Positions 8,491 to 21,721 of a stretch of DNA of 46,988 nucleotides are shown here, one piece after another. The notes below the pieces were generated by a model. The model made no database searches. It was given only the letters and a program-made list of their open reading frames with translations, and was not told where the DNA came from. Source of the stretch: an uncultured Paracoccaceae bacterium (GTDB lineage: Bacteria > Pseudomonadota > Alphaproteobacteria > Rhodobacterales > Rhodobacteraceae). The translations under genes were made by a program, and so were the position numbers. The stretch covers positions 1 to 46,988 of the forward strand of contig CALMSR010000030.1 in assembly GCA_937872465.1 (NCBI GenBank), written 5' to 3'. How positions within the stretch are numbered: position 1 is the stretch's first letter; every line of letters begins with the position of its first letter.

Positions 8491-9246
8491 TCAGGCGACC
8501 CGGGCCAGCGCCGCCCTTGCGAGGCCATCGGCGATGATGCGCGGCACCGCCGCATCGGTGCCGACCGGTGGCAGGATGGGGCCGGGGAAGCCCGCCTCGG
8601 CGAGGGCTTCGGGGAGATCGACCTCCACATGGCTGTTCCGGGCGGCGAAGAACGGCAGGCAGAGCGCCGGGCCGGCGAGGCGCGCGGCCACTGCCAGGCG
8701 CGGCTCCTCGTCGACGAAGCCGACGCGGACCGAGCGGAAGTGCCCGGCCCGGGCGATGGCGGCGGCGACGCGCCGCGTCACGGCCGCCGGGCGCGGGTCC
8801 GAGGGCGAGCCATGGGCGGCGAGAAGCAGGGTCGATGCCTCCGGGGCGAGCCCATGTGCCGCGGCGCCCTCGCGCGCGAGGCGCAGCGCGAGGGCCGCGG
8901 TTTCCGGGGCGAGCCCGAAGGGCGGCAGGACCGCGGCTTCCGGGCGCCCGGCGGCCCGGAGCCGCTCTGGTATCTGCAGCCGCACGAACCAGCCGTCGGC
9001 CATGAAATGCGGATAGACCATCACCGGGCCCGGGCCGAGCCCGGCCAGCGCGGCCTCGAGCGTCCCCGCTCCGGCGAGGGTCGCGCCCCGGATGCGCCAA
9101 CCGGGCAGGAGCCGCGCCACGGCGCGGGCGAGGTCGGCCATCAACGCCTCGGGCCCCCCGGGATCGGAGGGCTGGCCATGGGCGACGATCAGCGCCGCGG
9201 TTTCAGTGGCTGGTGCCGTCGGAGAAGGTGATCTTGTTCCAGACAT
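8491..9246 (-). CDS. CbiX/SirB-type sirohydrochlorin chelatase-like protein, last gene of the nir operon
   Basis: A 251-aa protein of two tandem CbiX-like halves. The N-terminal half has ALIVAHGQP and VYPHFMADGWFV. The C-terminal half has LLAAHGSPSDP, GFVDEEPRLA and LPFFAARNSHVEVDLPEAL. In the second half the CbiX histidine before the DLPEAL helix is retained; in the first half the equivalent position is Trp (DGWFV). CbiX/SirB enzymes insert Co2+ or Fe2+ into sirohydrochlorin. Heme d1 is made from siroheme, so at the end of nirSECF-DL-GHJN the obvious role is iron insertion for d1 synthesis. That role is inferred from context. ATG 9246 overlaps the 3' end of nirN by 44 bases; no later ATG precedes the conserved core. 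Confidence 0.75.
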   Translation of the reverse strand: MSGTRSPSPTAPATETAALIVAHGQPSDPGGPEALMADLARAVARLLPGWRIRGATLAGAGTLEAALAGLGPGPVMVYPHFMADGWFVRLQIPERLRAAGRPEAAVLPPFGLAPETAALALRLAREGAAAHGLAPEASTLLLAAHGSPSDPRPAAVTRRVAAAIARAGHFRSVRVGFVDEEPRLAVAARLAGPALCLPFFAARNSHVEVDLPEALAEAGFPGPILPPVGTDAAVPRIIADGLARAALARVA

Positions 9247-10753
9247 TGTACTTGCCAGAGGGTTTTCGCATCGGCAGCCGCTTGAGCTCTTCAAGTGTGG
9301 CGGCATCGTAGACGATCAAGGCGCCATCGTCCTCCCAGATGCTGACGAGCGCATGCCGGCCCCAGCGGTCGAATTCCACATGGGCGGCGGTGGCGCCGGG
9401 GATGGGCCGCAGGGTGCGCAGGATCTCCAGCGTCTCCTTGTCGATGACATGGATCGCGTCGCGGTCGGGGCCGAAGAAGACGTCGGCCCAGACATGGGGC
9501 GAGGTCTCGTGGCTGCGCAGGAAGAAGCCCGGGCCGAGCATGTCGATGGTGGCCACCACCTCCCAGGTTTCGAGGTCGATGACCGAGAGCCGCGGCTCGC
9601 CCAGATGCGGCGTCGCCATCACCCGGCGGCCCTGGAGCGTCCAGGAAATGCCCGAGCCGAGATGCGGCAGGCCCGTGAGCGGCAGCTCGGCGATCTCGCG
9701 GCCGGTGGCGAGGTTGACGACCACGCCGTGCTCGCCGTCGCGGGCGGCGCCGATCAGGTTGCGGTAGTCGGGGGTGAAGAAGAAATCGTCGAGTGGCTGG
9801 GCGACCTCGATCCGGCGCCGCGCGAAGAGGCCCTCGGAGGAGGCCAGCGCCTCTTCCATGCCCGTCTCGAAGCTGTGCACGAAGCCCTCGTGCCGGGGTG
9901 GCGCCTCGGGGTCGGTCGATATCTCCCAGATCTCGGGCGCGTCCTTCAGCGCGAGGATGAAGCTCGCGCGGGGCGGCGCCTGGTAGACCGCCGAGACGCG
10001 GGAGGGATTGCCCTTGCGGTCGGCCACCGCGATCACGCGGGCGACGGAGAGATCTTCCGTCGAGAGGATCGTCACGGTCGCCGGCAGGTAGTTTGCCACC
10101 GCGAGCCATTTCCCGTCGTGGGAGATCGCGATGTTGCGGCTGTTGAGCCCGGCGCGGATGCGGCCGACCTCGTGGAGGCTCCAGAGGTCGTATTTCTGCA
10201 CCCAGCCGTCGCGGGACATCACGAAGACGAAGCGCCCGTCGGGCGAGAATTTCGGGCCGCCATGCACCGCGAAGGGGGTGGGGAAGCGGTCGAGCACCTC
10301 GAAGCGGTCGCCGTCGAGCACGCTGATGTGGTGGTCGCCGCTTTCCACCACCACGAAGAGGTTCATCGGATCGGCATCGAAGGCCGGCGCCGCGGCGGGG
10401 ACATATTCCGGATCGAGGCTGCGGCTGGCGGCGATCTCCTCGGGGCCCCAGGGCGGGACCTCGGCGAGCGGAGTCTCGAGATAGGCGGCGAGGGTCGCGA
10501 TCTCGTCCGCGCCGAGGCTGCCGGAGAAGGCGGGCATCTGCGTGTTGGCGCGCCCCGCGGCGATGACCTCGGCGAGGACCGGGCCGCGCATGCGCCCCAG
10601 CGTCTCGGGGAGGAGCGCCGGGCCGATGCCGCCGAGGCGGCTCGGCCCGTGGCATTCGGCGCAATGGGCGGCGAAAAGCTCCGCCGGCTCCGTGGCGTGG
10701 CCCGGGGCCGAAGCCAGGGCCGCGAGGCTAAGCGTAGCGATGAACCGGATCAT
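9203..10753 (-). CDS. nirN: NirN, dihydro-heme d1 dehydrogenase (c-type cytochrome with d1 propeller)
   Basis: A 516-aa NirS paralogue. A signal peptide ([20 protein letters not shown]) is followed by a cytochrome c domain with CAECH at residues 31-35, then an eight-bladed propeller like that of NirS ([36 protein letters not shown]). NirN acts in the periplasm in the last step of heme d1 synthesis, oxidising dihydro-d1, and passes the cofactor towards NirS. It is told from NirS by its position after nirJ and by the lack of the Nir[10 protein letters not shown] block. The start overlaps the end of nirJ by 26 bases and the end overlaps cbiX by 44, which indicates coupled translation within the operon. 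Confidence 0.9.
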   Translation of the reverse strand: MIRFIATLSLAALASAPGHATEPAELFAAHCAECHGPSRLGGIGPALLPETLGRMRGPVLAEVIAAGRANTQMPAFSGSLGADEIATLAAYLETPLAEVPPWGPEEIAASRSLDPEYVPAAAPAFDADPMNLFVVVESGDHHISVLDGDRFEVLDRFPTPFAVHGGPKFSPDGRFVFVMSRDGWVQKYDLWSLHEVGRIRAGLNSRNIAISHDGKWLAVANYLPATVTILSTEDLSVARVIAVADRKGNPSRVSAVYQAPPRASFILALKDAPEIWEISTDPEAPPRHEGFVHSFETGMEEALASSEGLFARRRIEVAQPLDDFFFTPDYRNLIGAARDGEHGVVVNLATGREIAELPLTGLPHLGSGISWTLQGRRVMATPHLGEPRLSVIDLETWEVVATIDMLGPGFFLRSHETSPHVWADVFFGPDRDAIHVIDKETLEILRTLRPIPGATAAHVEFDRWGRHALVSIWEDDGALIVYDAATLEELKRLPMRKPSGKYNVWNKITFSDGTSH

Positions 10754-11942
10754 GGCGCTTGCCGCGGAAGGGGGAGACGTCGAGGCGCTCGCCCGTGCCT
10801 TCGACGCCGATCTCGGCGTCGGAAAGGAAGCAGGCCGGATCCTCGGCCCAGGGATTCCCGGTCAGCTGCAGCGCGCGGATGCGGGTATTGCCGCCGCAGA
10901 CCGCCTTGTAGGCGCAGGCGCCGCAGCGGCCTTCGAGCGGGCGCGGACGCTGCCGCAGGGCCGCGAGCATCGCGTCGTCGCCGGTCCAGAGCGCGGTGAA
11001 GGGCCGGTCCTTGACGCTGCCGACCGTATAGCCCGACCAGTAGGTATCGGGATGCACCTTGCCCTGCGGGTCGATGTTGGCGACGCCCAGGCCGGCGGAA
11101 TTGCCGCCCCAGGCTTCGAGCGCGGCGCGCAGATGGGCGATACGCTCGGGCGGGAAGCGTTCCTCGGCCCAGCGCAGGAACCAGACCGCATCGGCGTCGT
11201 TGTTGCCGGTGACGATCTCGAACGGCTCGCCGGCCTCGATCGCCGCCCAGGCGCGCTCGACGAGGAAGGCGATGGCCGTGCGGGACCTTTCGCGCTCGGC
11301 GTCCTCGCCGCGGTTCTTGTCGCCGCGGCCGGCATAGACGAGATGCGAGAGGTAGAACTTGTCGATGCCTTCGGCGGCGCAGAGGTCGAGCATTTCGGGC
11401 AGCTGCGCGCCGTTGTCGCGGGTCATGGTGAAGCGCAGGCCCACCTTGATGCCGCGCGCCTTGCAGGCCCGCACCCCGGCGAGCGCCTCGGCGAAGGCGC
11501 CCTCCTTGCCGCGGAAGCGGTCGTTGACCGTGCCGATGCCGTCGAGGCTGATGCCGACATAGTCGAAGCCGATCTCCGCGATCCGGTCGGCGGTCTCGCC
11601 GACGAGCGCGGTGCCGTTGGTGGAGAGCGCGAGATAGCGGCAGGCTTCGCGGGCGCGGGTGGCGATCTCGAAGAAGTCGAAGCGCGAGAGCGGCTCGCCG
11701 CCCGAGAGGATCAGCGCGGGGATGCGGAAGCCCGCGAGATCCTCGACCACCGCCATCGCCTGCTCGTGGGTGAGCTCGCCCGGAAAGGCGACGTCGGCCG
11801 AGGTGGTGTAGCAGTGCCGGCAGCGGAGATTGCAGCGCCGGGTGAGGTTCCAGATCACGACCGGCTTGACCGGCCCCGGCCGGCGGCGGCGCGGCGCGCT
11901 CGGCGCGACAAGTTCGTGCATGTAGTGGGATAGGCGGAACAT
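10728..11942 (-). CDS. nirJ: NirJ, radical SAM enzyme of heme d1 biosynthesis
   Basis: A 404-aa radical SAM protein. The SAM cluster motif CxxxCxxC is at Cys37, Cys41 and Cys44 ([10 protein letters not shown]), followed by SGGEPL. A C-terminal SPASM-type cysteine set ([20 protein letters not shown]) would bind an auxiliary cluster. NirJ removes the two propionate side chains of didecarboxysiroheme on the way to the d1 carbonyl groups. ATG 11942 shares its A with the TGA of nirH (TGATG), so translation is coupled. The open frame continues far upstream without a stop, but that part is only the shadow of nirG and nirH. Confidence 0.93.
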   Translation of the reverse strand: MFRLSHYMHELVAPSAPRRRRPGPVKPVVIWNLTRRCNLRCRHCYTTSADVAFPGELTHEQAMAVVEDLAGFRIPALILSGGEPLSRFDFFEIATRAREACRYLALSTNGTALVGETADRIAEIGFDYVGISLDGIGTVNDRFRGKEGAFAEALAGVRACKARGIKVGLRFTMTRDNGAQLPEMLDLCAAEGIDKFYLSHLVYAGRGDKNRGEDAERERSRTAIAFLVERAWAAIEAGEPFEIVTGNNDADAVWFLRWAEERFPPERIAHLRAALEAWGGNSAGLGVANIDPQGKVHPDTYWSGYTVGSVKDRPFTALWTGDDAMLAALRQRPRPLEGRCGACAYKAVCGGNTRIRALQLTGNPWAEDPACFLSDAEIGVEGTGERLDVSPFRGKRHDPVHRYA

Positions 11943-12430
11943 CAGCTCGCTCCACCGGCCAGGCGCAGGCCGGATTTCTTCAGGATGCGGGTGGAATAGA
12001 GCACGTCGCTGCCGCGGCAGGATGCCCCGAGCAGCGCCGCGATCTCGGCGCGGCGCGTCTCTACCTCGGCGCGGTCCGCGCCATGCAGCATGGCGAAGAG
12101 ATTGTAGGGCCAGTCGGGCAGGGCGCGCGGCCGCAGGTAGCAATGGCTGACGTCCTCGCGCGCGCCGACCATGGCGCCGAGCCGTCCGGCCTCGCCATCC
12201 TCTACGTCCCAGACCGTCATGCCGTTCGCGCTCAGCCCGAGCGCGTAATGGTTGGGGGCCGCGCCGATGCGGCGGATCACGCCGCGCGCCAGGAGCCCCG
12301 ACATCCGCGCGATCACCTCGGCCTCGTCGAGGCCGAGGCGTTCGGCGACCGCAAGGTAGGGCCGCGGCGTGAAGTCGAGCCCGGCCTGGGTGGCCGCGAC
12401 GATGCGCCTTTCGGTGGGGTCGAGCCTCAT
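11942..12430 (-). CDS. nirH: NirH, siroheme decarboxylase subunit
   Basis: A 162-aa AsnC/Lrp-like protein of the siroheme decarboxylase family. The N-terminal winged helix ([15 protein letters not shown]) is followed by an alpha/beta domain with [22 protein letters not shown], including the H-x-Y-x-R motif. NirD, L, G and H together remove the C12 and C18 acetate carboxyls of siroheme to give didecarboxysiroheme. The order D-L-G-H-J used here follows the Paracoccus/Pseudomonas operon, so this copy, next to nirJ, is called H. It overlaps nirG by 4 bases (ATGA) and nirJ by 1. Confidence 0.85.
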   Translation of the reverse strand: MRLDPTERRIVAATQAGLDFTPRPYLAVAERLGLDEAEVIARMSGLLARGVIRRIGAAPNHYALGLSANGMTVWDVEDGEAGRLGAMVGAREDVSHCYLRPRALPDWPYNLFAMLHGADRAEVETRRAEIAALLGASCRGSDVLYSTRILKKSGLRLAGGAS

Positions 12431-12894
12431 GCCGCCACCCGGAAGCCGATGAAGAACTCGAGCAGCTTGGGGAAGCCCAGCACGCCGAGGCCGGTCTCGC
12501 GCTCGATCGCGTCGGCGGTCTCCGCGATGCCCGCCGGGGTCTCGGTCGCGAGCACGAACCACATGTTGAGCCGGTGGCTGCGGGCGTAGTTGTGCGCGAC
12601 CTCGGGATGGGCGTTGACCACCGCCGCGATGCGCTCGAAATCCGCTTCCGGCACGGCCATGGCGCAGAGGCAGAAGGCGCCGCCCATGGCCGCGGCATCG
12701 AGGAAGGGCCCGAAGCGGGTGATCGCGCCATGCTCGCGCAGGCGCTTCAGCCGGGCGATCAGCTCCGCCTCCGTCACGCCGAAGCCGGCGGCGACCTCGG
12801 CATAGGGCTCGGGCACCAGCGGGAAGCCCTCCTGCAGGCCGGCGATGATGCGGCGGTCGAGCGCGTCGATCTCGGGCGGGGCCTTTCGGGTCAT
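12427..12894 (-). CDS. nirG: NirG, siroheme decarboxylase subunit
   Basis: A 155-aa member of the same AsnC-like family as nirH and both halves of nirDL. The winged helix reads [17 protein letters not shown], and the cofactor-pocket motif is [17 protein letters not shown] (H-x-Y-x-R kept). It acts in the cytoplasm in decarboxylation of siroheme. Start ATG 12894 overlaps the TGA of nirDL (ATGA), and its own TGA overlaps the ATG of nirH. The G versus H label rests on gene order rather than on distinguishing residues. Confidence 0.85.
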   Translation of the reverse strand: MTRKAPPEIDALDRRIIAGLQEGFPLVPEPYAEVAAGFGVTEAELIARLKRLREHGAITRFGPFLDAAAMGGAFCLCAMAVPEADFERIAAVVNAHPEVAHNYARSHRLNMWFVLATETPAGIAETADAIERETGLGVLGFPKLLEFFIGFRVAA

Positions 12895-13889
12895 GCGGCC
12901 GCTCCTTCGCTGACGGCGACAAGGGCGCCCCGCTGCTTGAAGCATCTCAGGGAGAAGAGCACGGCCGAGGGAACCCCGGCGAGGCCCGCCGCCTCGGTCG
13001 CCCGCCCCAGGACCGCCATGGCTTCCGGGCGCGAACGCGCATGGATCATGCAATAGAGCGTGAAGGGCCAGATCGCGCCCGCCGGCCGGCGCTGGTAGCA
13101 GAGCGTGACCCCCGGCACGGCGAGGAGGCTGCGGCCGGCCGCTTCGATCGCCGCCTCCTCGACCTGCCAGACGACCATGGCGTTCGAGGTCCAGCCGAGC
13201 GCCCGGTGGCGGACGATGACGCCGACGCGGCCGATCACGCCGGCGGCGGAGAGGATCCGGATGCGCTCGAGCAGCTCGGTCTCGGGGCGGCCGAGCGCCG
13301 CCGCGACCGCGGCATAGGGACGCGGCAGGATCGGCAGCCCCTCGCAGAGCGCCTGGATGATCGCGCCGTCGCCCGGCGCGATCGCGGCGGTATCGGTGTC
13401 GCGGGGCAGGGGCAGAGGGAGCGATGCCCCTTCGAGCCCGAAGCCGAGATCGACGTTGAACGGGCGGACCAGCCGCAGGTCGAGCACCTCGAAGCCGGTC
13501 GCCCGGGCGATGCGCGCGAGCGTGGCGTCCACATGGGCCCGGTCGGGGCCGGTGGCGACGAACCAGATGTTGATCGCGTGCTCGCGCAGATAGCAGTGGT
13601 TCACGCCGGGCTCGGCGCTGATCGCGCCCGCCACCTCGTCCACGCGATGCGCGGGCGCGGAGACGGCGGCGAGCGTGCTGGCCGCGGCGGTATTGGGGCG
13701 GCAGGTGCCGCCGATGCGGCTGATCGCCCCGGTCGCGGCGAGCCGTCCGAGGCGCATGAGCACGTCGCCCTCGCCGAGATCGAGCGCGGCGGCGATGGCG
13801 GCGAAGGGCCGCGGCACCAGGGGCAGGTCGCGCTGCCACCTGTCGAGAAGGGCGCAGTCGATCGGATCGAACCGGCATTGCATGGTCAT
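12891..13889 (-). CDS. nirDL: NirDL, fused siroheme decarboxylase
   Basis: A 332-aa natural fusion of two AsnC-like siroheme decarboxylase units. The NirD half spans about residues 1-165 (DPIDCALLDRWQRDLPL; NHCYLREHAINIWFV). The NirL half spans about 172-332 (APGDGAIIQALCEGLPILP; TLCYQRRPAGAIWPFTLYC). As far as I recall, a D-L fusion is also found in Paracoccus, which supports the taxonomic placement. The H-x-Y-x-R motif is intact in the D half, but the His position is Leu in the L half. ATG 13889 overlaps the nirF stop (ATGA); ATG 13883 is an in-frame alternative two codons later. The product decarboxylates siroheme at C12 and C18. Confidence 0.9.
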   Translation of the reverse strand: MTMQCRFDPIDCALLDRWQRDLPLVPRPFAAIAAALDLGEGDVLMRLGRLAATGAISRIGGTCRPNTAAASTLAAVSAPAHRVDEVAGAISAEPGVNHCYLREHAINIWFVATGPDRAHVDATLARIARATGFEVLDLRLVRPFNVDLGFGLEGASLPLPLPRDTDTAAIAPGDGAIIQALCEGLPILPRPYAAVAAALGRPETELLERIRILSAAGVIGRVGVIVRHRALGWTSNAMVVWQVEEAAIEAAGRSLLAVPGVTLCYQRRPAGAIWPFTLYCMIHARSRPEAMAVLGRATEAAGLAGVPSAVLFSLRCFKQRGALVAVSEGAAA

Positions 13890-15031
13890 AGTCCGGTCCG
13901 GTGGGCGCGGGCGGTGAAGAAGATGCCCGAGGGGCTTTCGGCGGGGATCTCGCCGAGCTTCTGGAAGGTGGTGGTGTCGTAGATCGCGACCCGCCCGGCG
14001 TCGCGGACCGAGACCCAGACCTCCTGGCCGCGCGGCGCAAATTCCATGTGCAGGACCGCGGGGCCGAGCTTCAGCGCCGCGACGATCTCGCCCGACGGCG
14101 TGTCGATCACCTGGATCGTGTCGTTGTCGGGATGCGCGAAATTCACCCAGACCTGCCGGCCGTCCGGGCGGGCGACGGCGAAGACCGGCTGCCCGTGGAC
14201 GGCGGTGCGCCCGGTTTCCTCGAGGCTGCGGGAATCCACCCAGAGCAGTTCGTGCCGGCCGACGGCGGGCAGGACGAAATGCTCGCCCGCCAGCGCCCAG
14301 CCTTCGAGATGCGGCATCTTGTAGACCGGGAGCGCCTGCTCGCCCCGGCCGTAGCCGTCGAGGATGCGCCGCGCCGCGGGCGGATCGGCCCAGAGGTCGA
14401 TGGCGGCCAGCCCGTCCTCGCCGAAGAGCCCGGCGATATAGGTCCGGCCGTTGCCGGAGATCAGCGCGTCATAGGGATTGGCACCGGTGCCGGGGATGCG
14501 GGTGATCGCCGGCTCGGGGCCGGCGGAGAAATCGGCGATCCATGTCTCGCCGGCCTCCCAGAGCGAGAAGACGAAGCGGCGGCCGGGGGCGTCGACCAGC
14601 CCAAGGGTCTTGGAGCCGGTGGGGATGTCGGCCACGGGGGCCAGCGTTTCGGCGTCGAAGACCCGGATGCCGCCCGGGTCGTAGTTCGACACCGCCACGA
14701 GGCTGCCGTCGTCGGAGATCGCGCCGCCGATGGAATTGCCCGCCTGCAGGACCCGTCCGGCGATCTCCTGCGCCAGGAGGTCGACCTTGCTCAGCCCGCC
14801 GTCGCGGCCGAAGACATAGGCGAAGCGCTCGTCGGAAGAGAAGACGACGGAGGCGTGCGAGAGATCGCCCAGGCCCTCGATCCGGCCGATGGCGGCGCGC
14901 TCGGAGCGGTCGACGATCAGGAGCGAGCCGCTGGCGCGCTCGACGACGACGCCGAGATCGCCGGTGCCGCGCAGATCGTCGGCCCGGGCCGGCAGGGCGG
15001 CGAGGAGGAGGAGGGCGAGGAGGCGGATCAC
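13886..15031 (-). CDS. nirF: NirF, heme d1 biosynthesis propeller protein
   Basis: A 381-aa protein with an N-terminal signal sequence (MIRLLALLLLAALPARA) and a seven- or eight-bladed propeller related to the d1 domain of NirS but without a cytochrome c domain. Repeating blade motifs include GTGDLGVVVERASGSLLIVDR, cut here to its first part GTGDLGVVVE, and LKLGPAVLHMEFAPRGQEV. NirF is needed for a late step of heme d1 formation and binds the d1 precursor. The start is GTG 15031, whose GTGA overlaps the nirC stop; no ATG is suitably placed. A slippage-free 4-base overlap with nirDL follows. Confidence 0.88.
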   Translation of the reverse strand: MIRLLALLLLAALPARADDLRGTGDLGVVVERASGSLLIVDRSERAAIGRIEGLGDLSHASVVFSSDERFAYVFGRDGGLSKVDLLAQEIAGRVLQAGNSIGGAISDDGSLVAVSNYDPGGIRVFDAETLAPVADIPTGSKTLGLVDAPGRRFVFSLWEAGETWIADFSAGPEPAITRIPGTGANPYDALISGNGRTYIAGLFGEDGLAAIDLWADPPAARRILDGYGRGEQALPVYKMPHLEGWALAGEHFVLPAVGRHELLWVDSRSLEETGRTAVHGQPVFAVARPDGRQVWVNFAHPDNDTIQVIDTPSGEIVAALKLGPAVLHMEFAPRGQEVWVSVRDAGRVAIYDTTTFQKLGEIPAESPSGIFFTARAHRTGL

Positions 15032-15339
15032 GGCGCGTCCCCCCTCCTGAGGTACTCCGCGATCCAGGCCGCCTCCGCCTCGCTGAGCAGCGGGCGCCAG
15101 GGCGGCATGGCGGTTCCGGGCCGGCCGTCGAGGATGACCGAGACCAGTGCGGTCCGGTCCAGCGCGGTCAGCGCCGCGGGGCGGATGTCGGGGCCGAGTC
15201 CGCCGGCGAGCGTCATGCCGTGGCAGGCGCCGCAATCCTGGCGCACCAGATGCTCGAGCTCCGCGGCGCGATCGGGCGGCAGCGCCCCGGCGGCGGCCGG
15301 GGCGGCCAGCAGGGCGAGCAGGGGCGCGAGCCTAGGCAT
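15028..15339 (-). CDS. nirC: NirC, small periplasmic c-type cytochrome
   Basis: A 103-aa monoheme cytochrome c. The signal peptide is MPRLAPLLALLAAPAAAGA, the heme site is CGACH at residues 36-40, and the probable distal ligand is Met78 in GRPGTAMPPW. NirC (cytochrome c55x) supplies or accepts electrons for NirS or during d1 maturation in the periplasm. It overlaps nirE by 8 bases and nirF by 4, in the usual Paracoccus order nirE-C-F. Confidence 0.85.
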   Translation of the reverse strand: MPRLAPLLALLAAPAAAGALPPDRAAELEHLVRQDCGACHGMTLAGGLGPDIRPAALTALDRTALVSVILDGRPGTAMPPWRPLLSEAEAAWIAEYLRRGDAP

Positions 15340-16105
15340 TCGCGGCCATGGCGCGGAGCTGCGCGGCGAGGGGCGGCGGGGCGGCGAGCGCGGCGACCCG
15401 TCCGACGACGAAGAGCACGGGCGCGGCGAGCCCGGCCTCGCGGGCGTCGCGGGCGATGGCGTCGAGGCGCGAGACCAGCCGCCGTTCGCGCGGGGTCGTG
15501 GCCTCGGCCACGGCGAGCACCGGCAGGTCCCCGGGCATGCCGTGGGCCATGAGCCGCGCGGCGATCTCGGCCATGGTGGCGACGCCCATGTAGACCACCA
15601 GCGTGGTCCCGGGGTCGGCGAGGCCTGCCCAGTCGAGATCGAGCGGGCCGTCGCCGTGGCAATGGCCGGTGACGTAGCGCAGTCCGGTCGCGAGGCCGCG
15701 CTGGGTCAGCGGCGCGCCCACGGCTGCCGCGGCGCCCTGGGCTGCGGTGATGCCGGGCACGACCTCGACCGGGATCCCGGCGGCGCGCAGCGCAAGCGCC
15801 TCTTCTCCCCCCCGCCCGAAGACGAAGGGATCGCCGCCCTTCAGCCGGACCACGGCGAGGCCGCGGAGGGCCAGGTCGATCAGGATGGCGTTGATGCGCT
15901 CCTGCGGCACGGGATGGTGACGTGGCGTCTTGCCCACCGGCACCAGCAGGGCGTCATCGCGGGCGAGGGCCAAAATCTCGGGCGAAACCAGCCGGTCGTG
16001 AACGATCGCCCCGGCCCGCCCGATCGCCTTCATCGCCCGGACGGTCAGCAGATCGGGATCGCCCGGTCCGGCCCCGACGAGAAGCACAGGTTCCAGCTTG
16101 GCCAA
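15332..16105 (-). CDS. nirE: NirE, uroporphyrinogen-III C-methyltransferase
   Basis: A 257-aa SAM-dependent methyltransferase that converts uroporphyrinogen III to precorrin-2, the entry to heme d1. SUMT signatures are present: VGAGPGDPDLLT near the N-terminus, VVRLKGGDPFVFGRGGEE, VPGITAAQGA and YVTGHCHGD. The start is taken as TTG 16105 because it follows AGGAGG at a 5-6 base spacing and gives a family-typical N-terminus (AKLEPVLLVGAG). No in-frame ATG occurs near. The nirS stop lies 65 bases upstream; this is the widest gap in the operon. Confidence 0.9.
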   Translation of the reverse strand: MAKLEPVLLVGAGPGDPDLLTVRAMKAIGRAGAIVHDRLVSPEILALARDDALLVPVGKTPRHHPVPQERINAILIDLALRGLAVVRLKGGDPFVFGRGGEEALALRAAGIPVEVVPGITAAQGAAAAVGAPLTQRGLATGLRYVTGHCHGDGPLDLDWAGLADPGTTLVVYMGVATMAEIAARLMAHGMPGDLPVLAVAEATTPRERRLVSRLDAIARDAREAGLAAPVLFVVGRVAALAAPPPLAAQLRAMAANA

Positions 16106-16170
16106 GCGATCCTCCTGCCCCGACGAGCCCACGGGAGGGTTCCCGCCCCTCCGCCGCCTGTCGGACCTCG

Positions 16171-20146
<3,976 letters not shown>

Positions 20147-20150
<4 letters not shown>

Positions 20151-21049
20151 GCTTCTCGCGCCGCCGATTCCTGGTCGCCGCCGCCGCCGGGCTCGCCCTC
20201 GCCTCGAGGCGGCGGGAGACCTGGCGCTGGCGCGGCTCGGCGCTGGGGGCGGAGGCGGAGATCCGCCTCGCCGGGCCCCGGGAGGACGTCGAGGCGGCGT
20301 TGGCGGCGGCGGCGGCCGAGATCGGCCGTCTCGAGCGCATCTTCAGCCTGAACCGGGCGGGTTCGCAGATCTCCGTCCTGAACCGCTCCGGGTATCTGGA
20401 GGCGCCGGCGCGCGACCTGGTCGCGGTGCTCGGCGCGTCGGCACATTGGCGGCGGAAGACCGAAGGCGCCTTCGACATCGCGGTGCAGCCGCTCTGGCTC
20501 GAGGCGGCGGACGGGCTTGCCGGAGGCAGCGGCCTCGAGCGCGTGCGCCGGGCCCGGATCGAGGTGCTTCCGGGGCGGATCGCGCTCGCGCCGGGCAGCG
20601 CGCTGACGCTCAACGGCATCGCCCAGGGCACCATCGCCGACCGGGTGACGGCGCTGCTGCGCGCCCGCGGCTTCGTGGCGCCGCTGATCGATACCGGCGA
20701 GATGCGCCTGCCCGGCGCCTCGTGGCGCAGGGTGGTCCTGCCCGCGGCCGGGCTCGCGCTGCGGCTCGCGGAATGCGCCGTGGCCACGAGCGCGCCCGGC
20801 GCGCTGCGATTCGGGCCGGGGCGGCATCACCTCTTCGATCCGCGCGACGGGCGCTCGCCGGGGCTCTGGCGAGGCGTCTCGGTGATCGCGCCCGAGGCGG
20901 AAACCGCCGATGCGCTCTCGACCGCCTTCGCGGTCTCCGGACCCGAGCGGATCGGCGATCTGGTGCCGCAGGGTGTCGCGGTGATCGCAACGGATTCGCA
21001 GGGACGGGTCCGGCGTTTCGGGCGCATGCCCGCCCTGGCGGAGGCATGA
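20147..21049 (+). CDS. nirX: NirX, ApbE-family FMN transferase
   Basis: A 300-aa ApbE-like protein. The N-terminus SRRRFLVAAAAGLALA resembles a Tat or Sec signal, placing it in the periplasm. Family motifs are LNGIAQGTIADRV, LIDTGEMRLPG and HHLFDPRDGRSPG, together with AVATSAPGAL for the usual ATSG. Members of this family move FMN from FAD onto threonine of target proteins. Directly coupled to nirI by an ATGA overlap, it is very likely the flavinylator of NirI. The symbol follows Paracoccus usage. Confidence 0.85.
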
Positions 21050-21176
21050 AGATCAGGGCCGCCATCGCTGCGGTTCATCCGGCTTGGCGAAGCGTTGGCC
21101 TGCGTCGTATGACGGAATCTGGGGGGATTCGAAGGGTTTCCCTCCTCATGACGAAGAAACCGAGAGGAGAGAGACG

Positions 21177-21560
21177 ATGACACTTCGAACGAGCCTGACC
21201 CTGGCCGTGCTGATCGCCGGGCTTGCCGTTCCGGCCTTCGCCGACGGCGATCCCGAAAAGGGCGAGAAGGTCTTCAACAAGTGCAAGGCCTGCCACATGG
21301 TCGGCCCGGACGCCAAGAATCGCGTGGGCCCCGAGCTCACGGACGTGATCGACCGGCCCATAGCCGCGGTCGAGGGCTTCAAGTATTCCGACGCCTTCAT
21401 GGAGAAGAACGCCGAAGGCTTCGTCTGGAATACCGAGAACCTGCATGGCTATCTCGCCGATCCCAAGGGCTTCATCCCGGGCAACAAGATGAGCTTCGCG
21501 GGCCTGAAGAAGCCTGAAGAGGTCGACGACGTCATCGCCTATCTCCAGACGTTCCAGTAG
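21177..21560 (+). CDS. Periplasmic class I cytochrome c (c2/c-550-like)
   Basis: A 127-aa precursor. Signal peptide [20 protein letters not shown] is cleaved near FA/DG. Heme is bound by CKACH (36-40), with Met105 (GNKMSFAGL) as sixth ligand. The N-terminal [20 protein letters not shown] closely resembles Paracoccus cytochrome c-550, but the protein is shorter and more c2-like. ATG 21177 follows AGGAGAGA; an in-frame start at 21084 lacks this and would bury the signal. It lies 127 bases after nirX and may carry electrons to NirS; whether it shares the nirI promoter is open. Confidence 0.88.
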   Translation: MTLRTSLTLAVLIAGLAVPAFADGDPEKGEKVFNKCKACHMVGPDAKNRVGPELTDVIDRPIAAVEGFKYSDAFMEKNAEGFVWNTENLHGYLADPKGFIPGNKMSFAGLKKPEEVDDVIAYLQTFQ

Positions 21561-21612
21561 TCGGGGCGGAGAATGCCGGCCAGGGACGGGTTGCACCCGA
21601 GCCCTGGTGCGA

Positions 21613-21630
21613 CCGGCCCGGGCCGGCCTT
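21613..21630. terminator. Palindromic hairpin between converging genes
   Basis: A perfect 14-base palindrome CCGGCCCGGGCCGG (21613-21626) is followed by CCTT. It lies between the ends of the cytochrome gene and the LOG gene, which converge, and may act as a bidirectional terminator. There is no U-tract. Confidence 0.35.
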
Positions 21631-21721
21631 CGATGCGGAGGAGGCTTCGGTTCCGCGAAGCTCCCCGGCCCGCTCAGCCATCTCAGGTCAATCAGGTTCC
21701 CGCGCCGATCCGCCCGGCGGA

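Noticed and set aside
11943..12731. Upstream continuation of the nirJ frame (667-aa version)
   Set aside because: The added residues are out-of-frame readings of nirH and nirG; the conserved NirJ start is ATG 11942 coupled to nirH.
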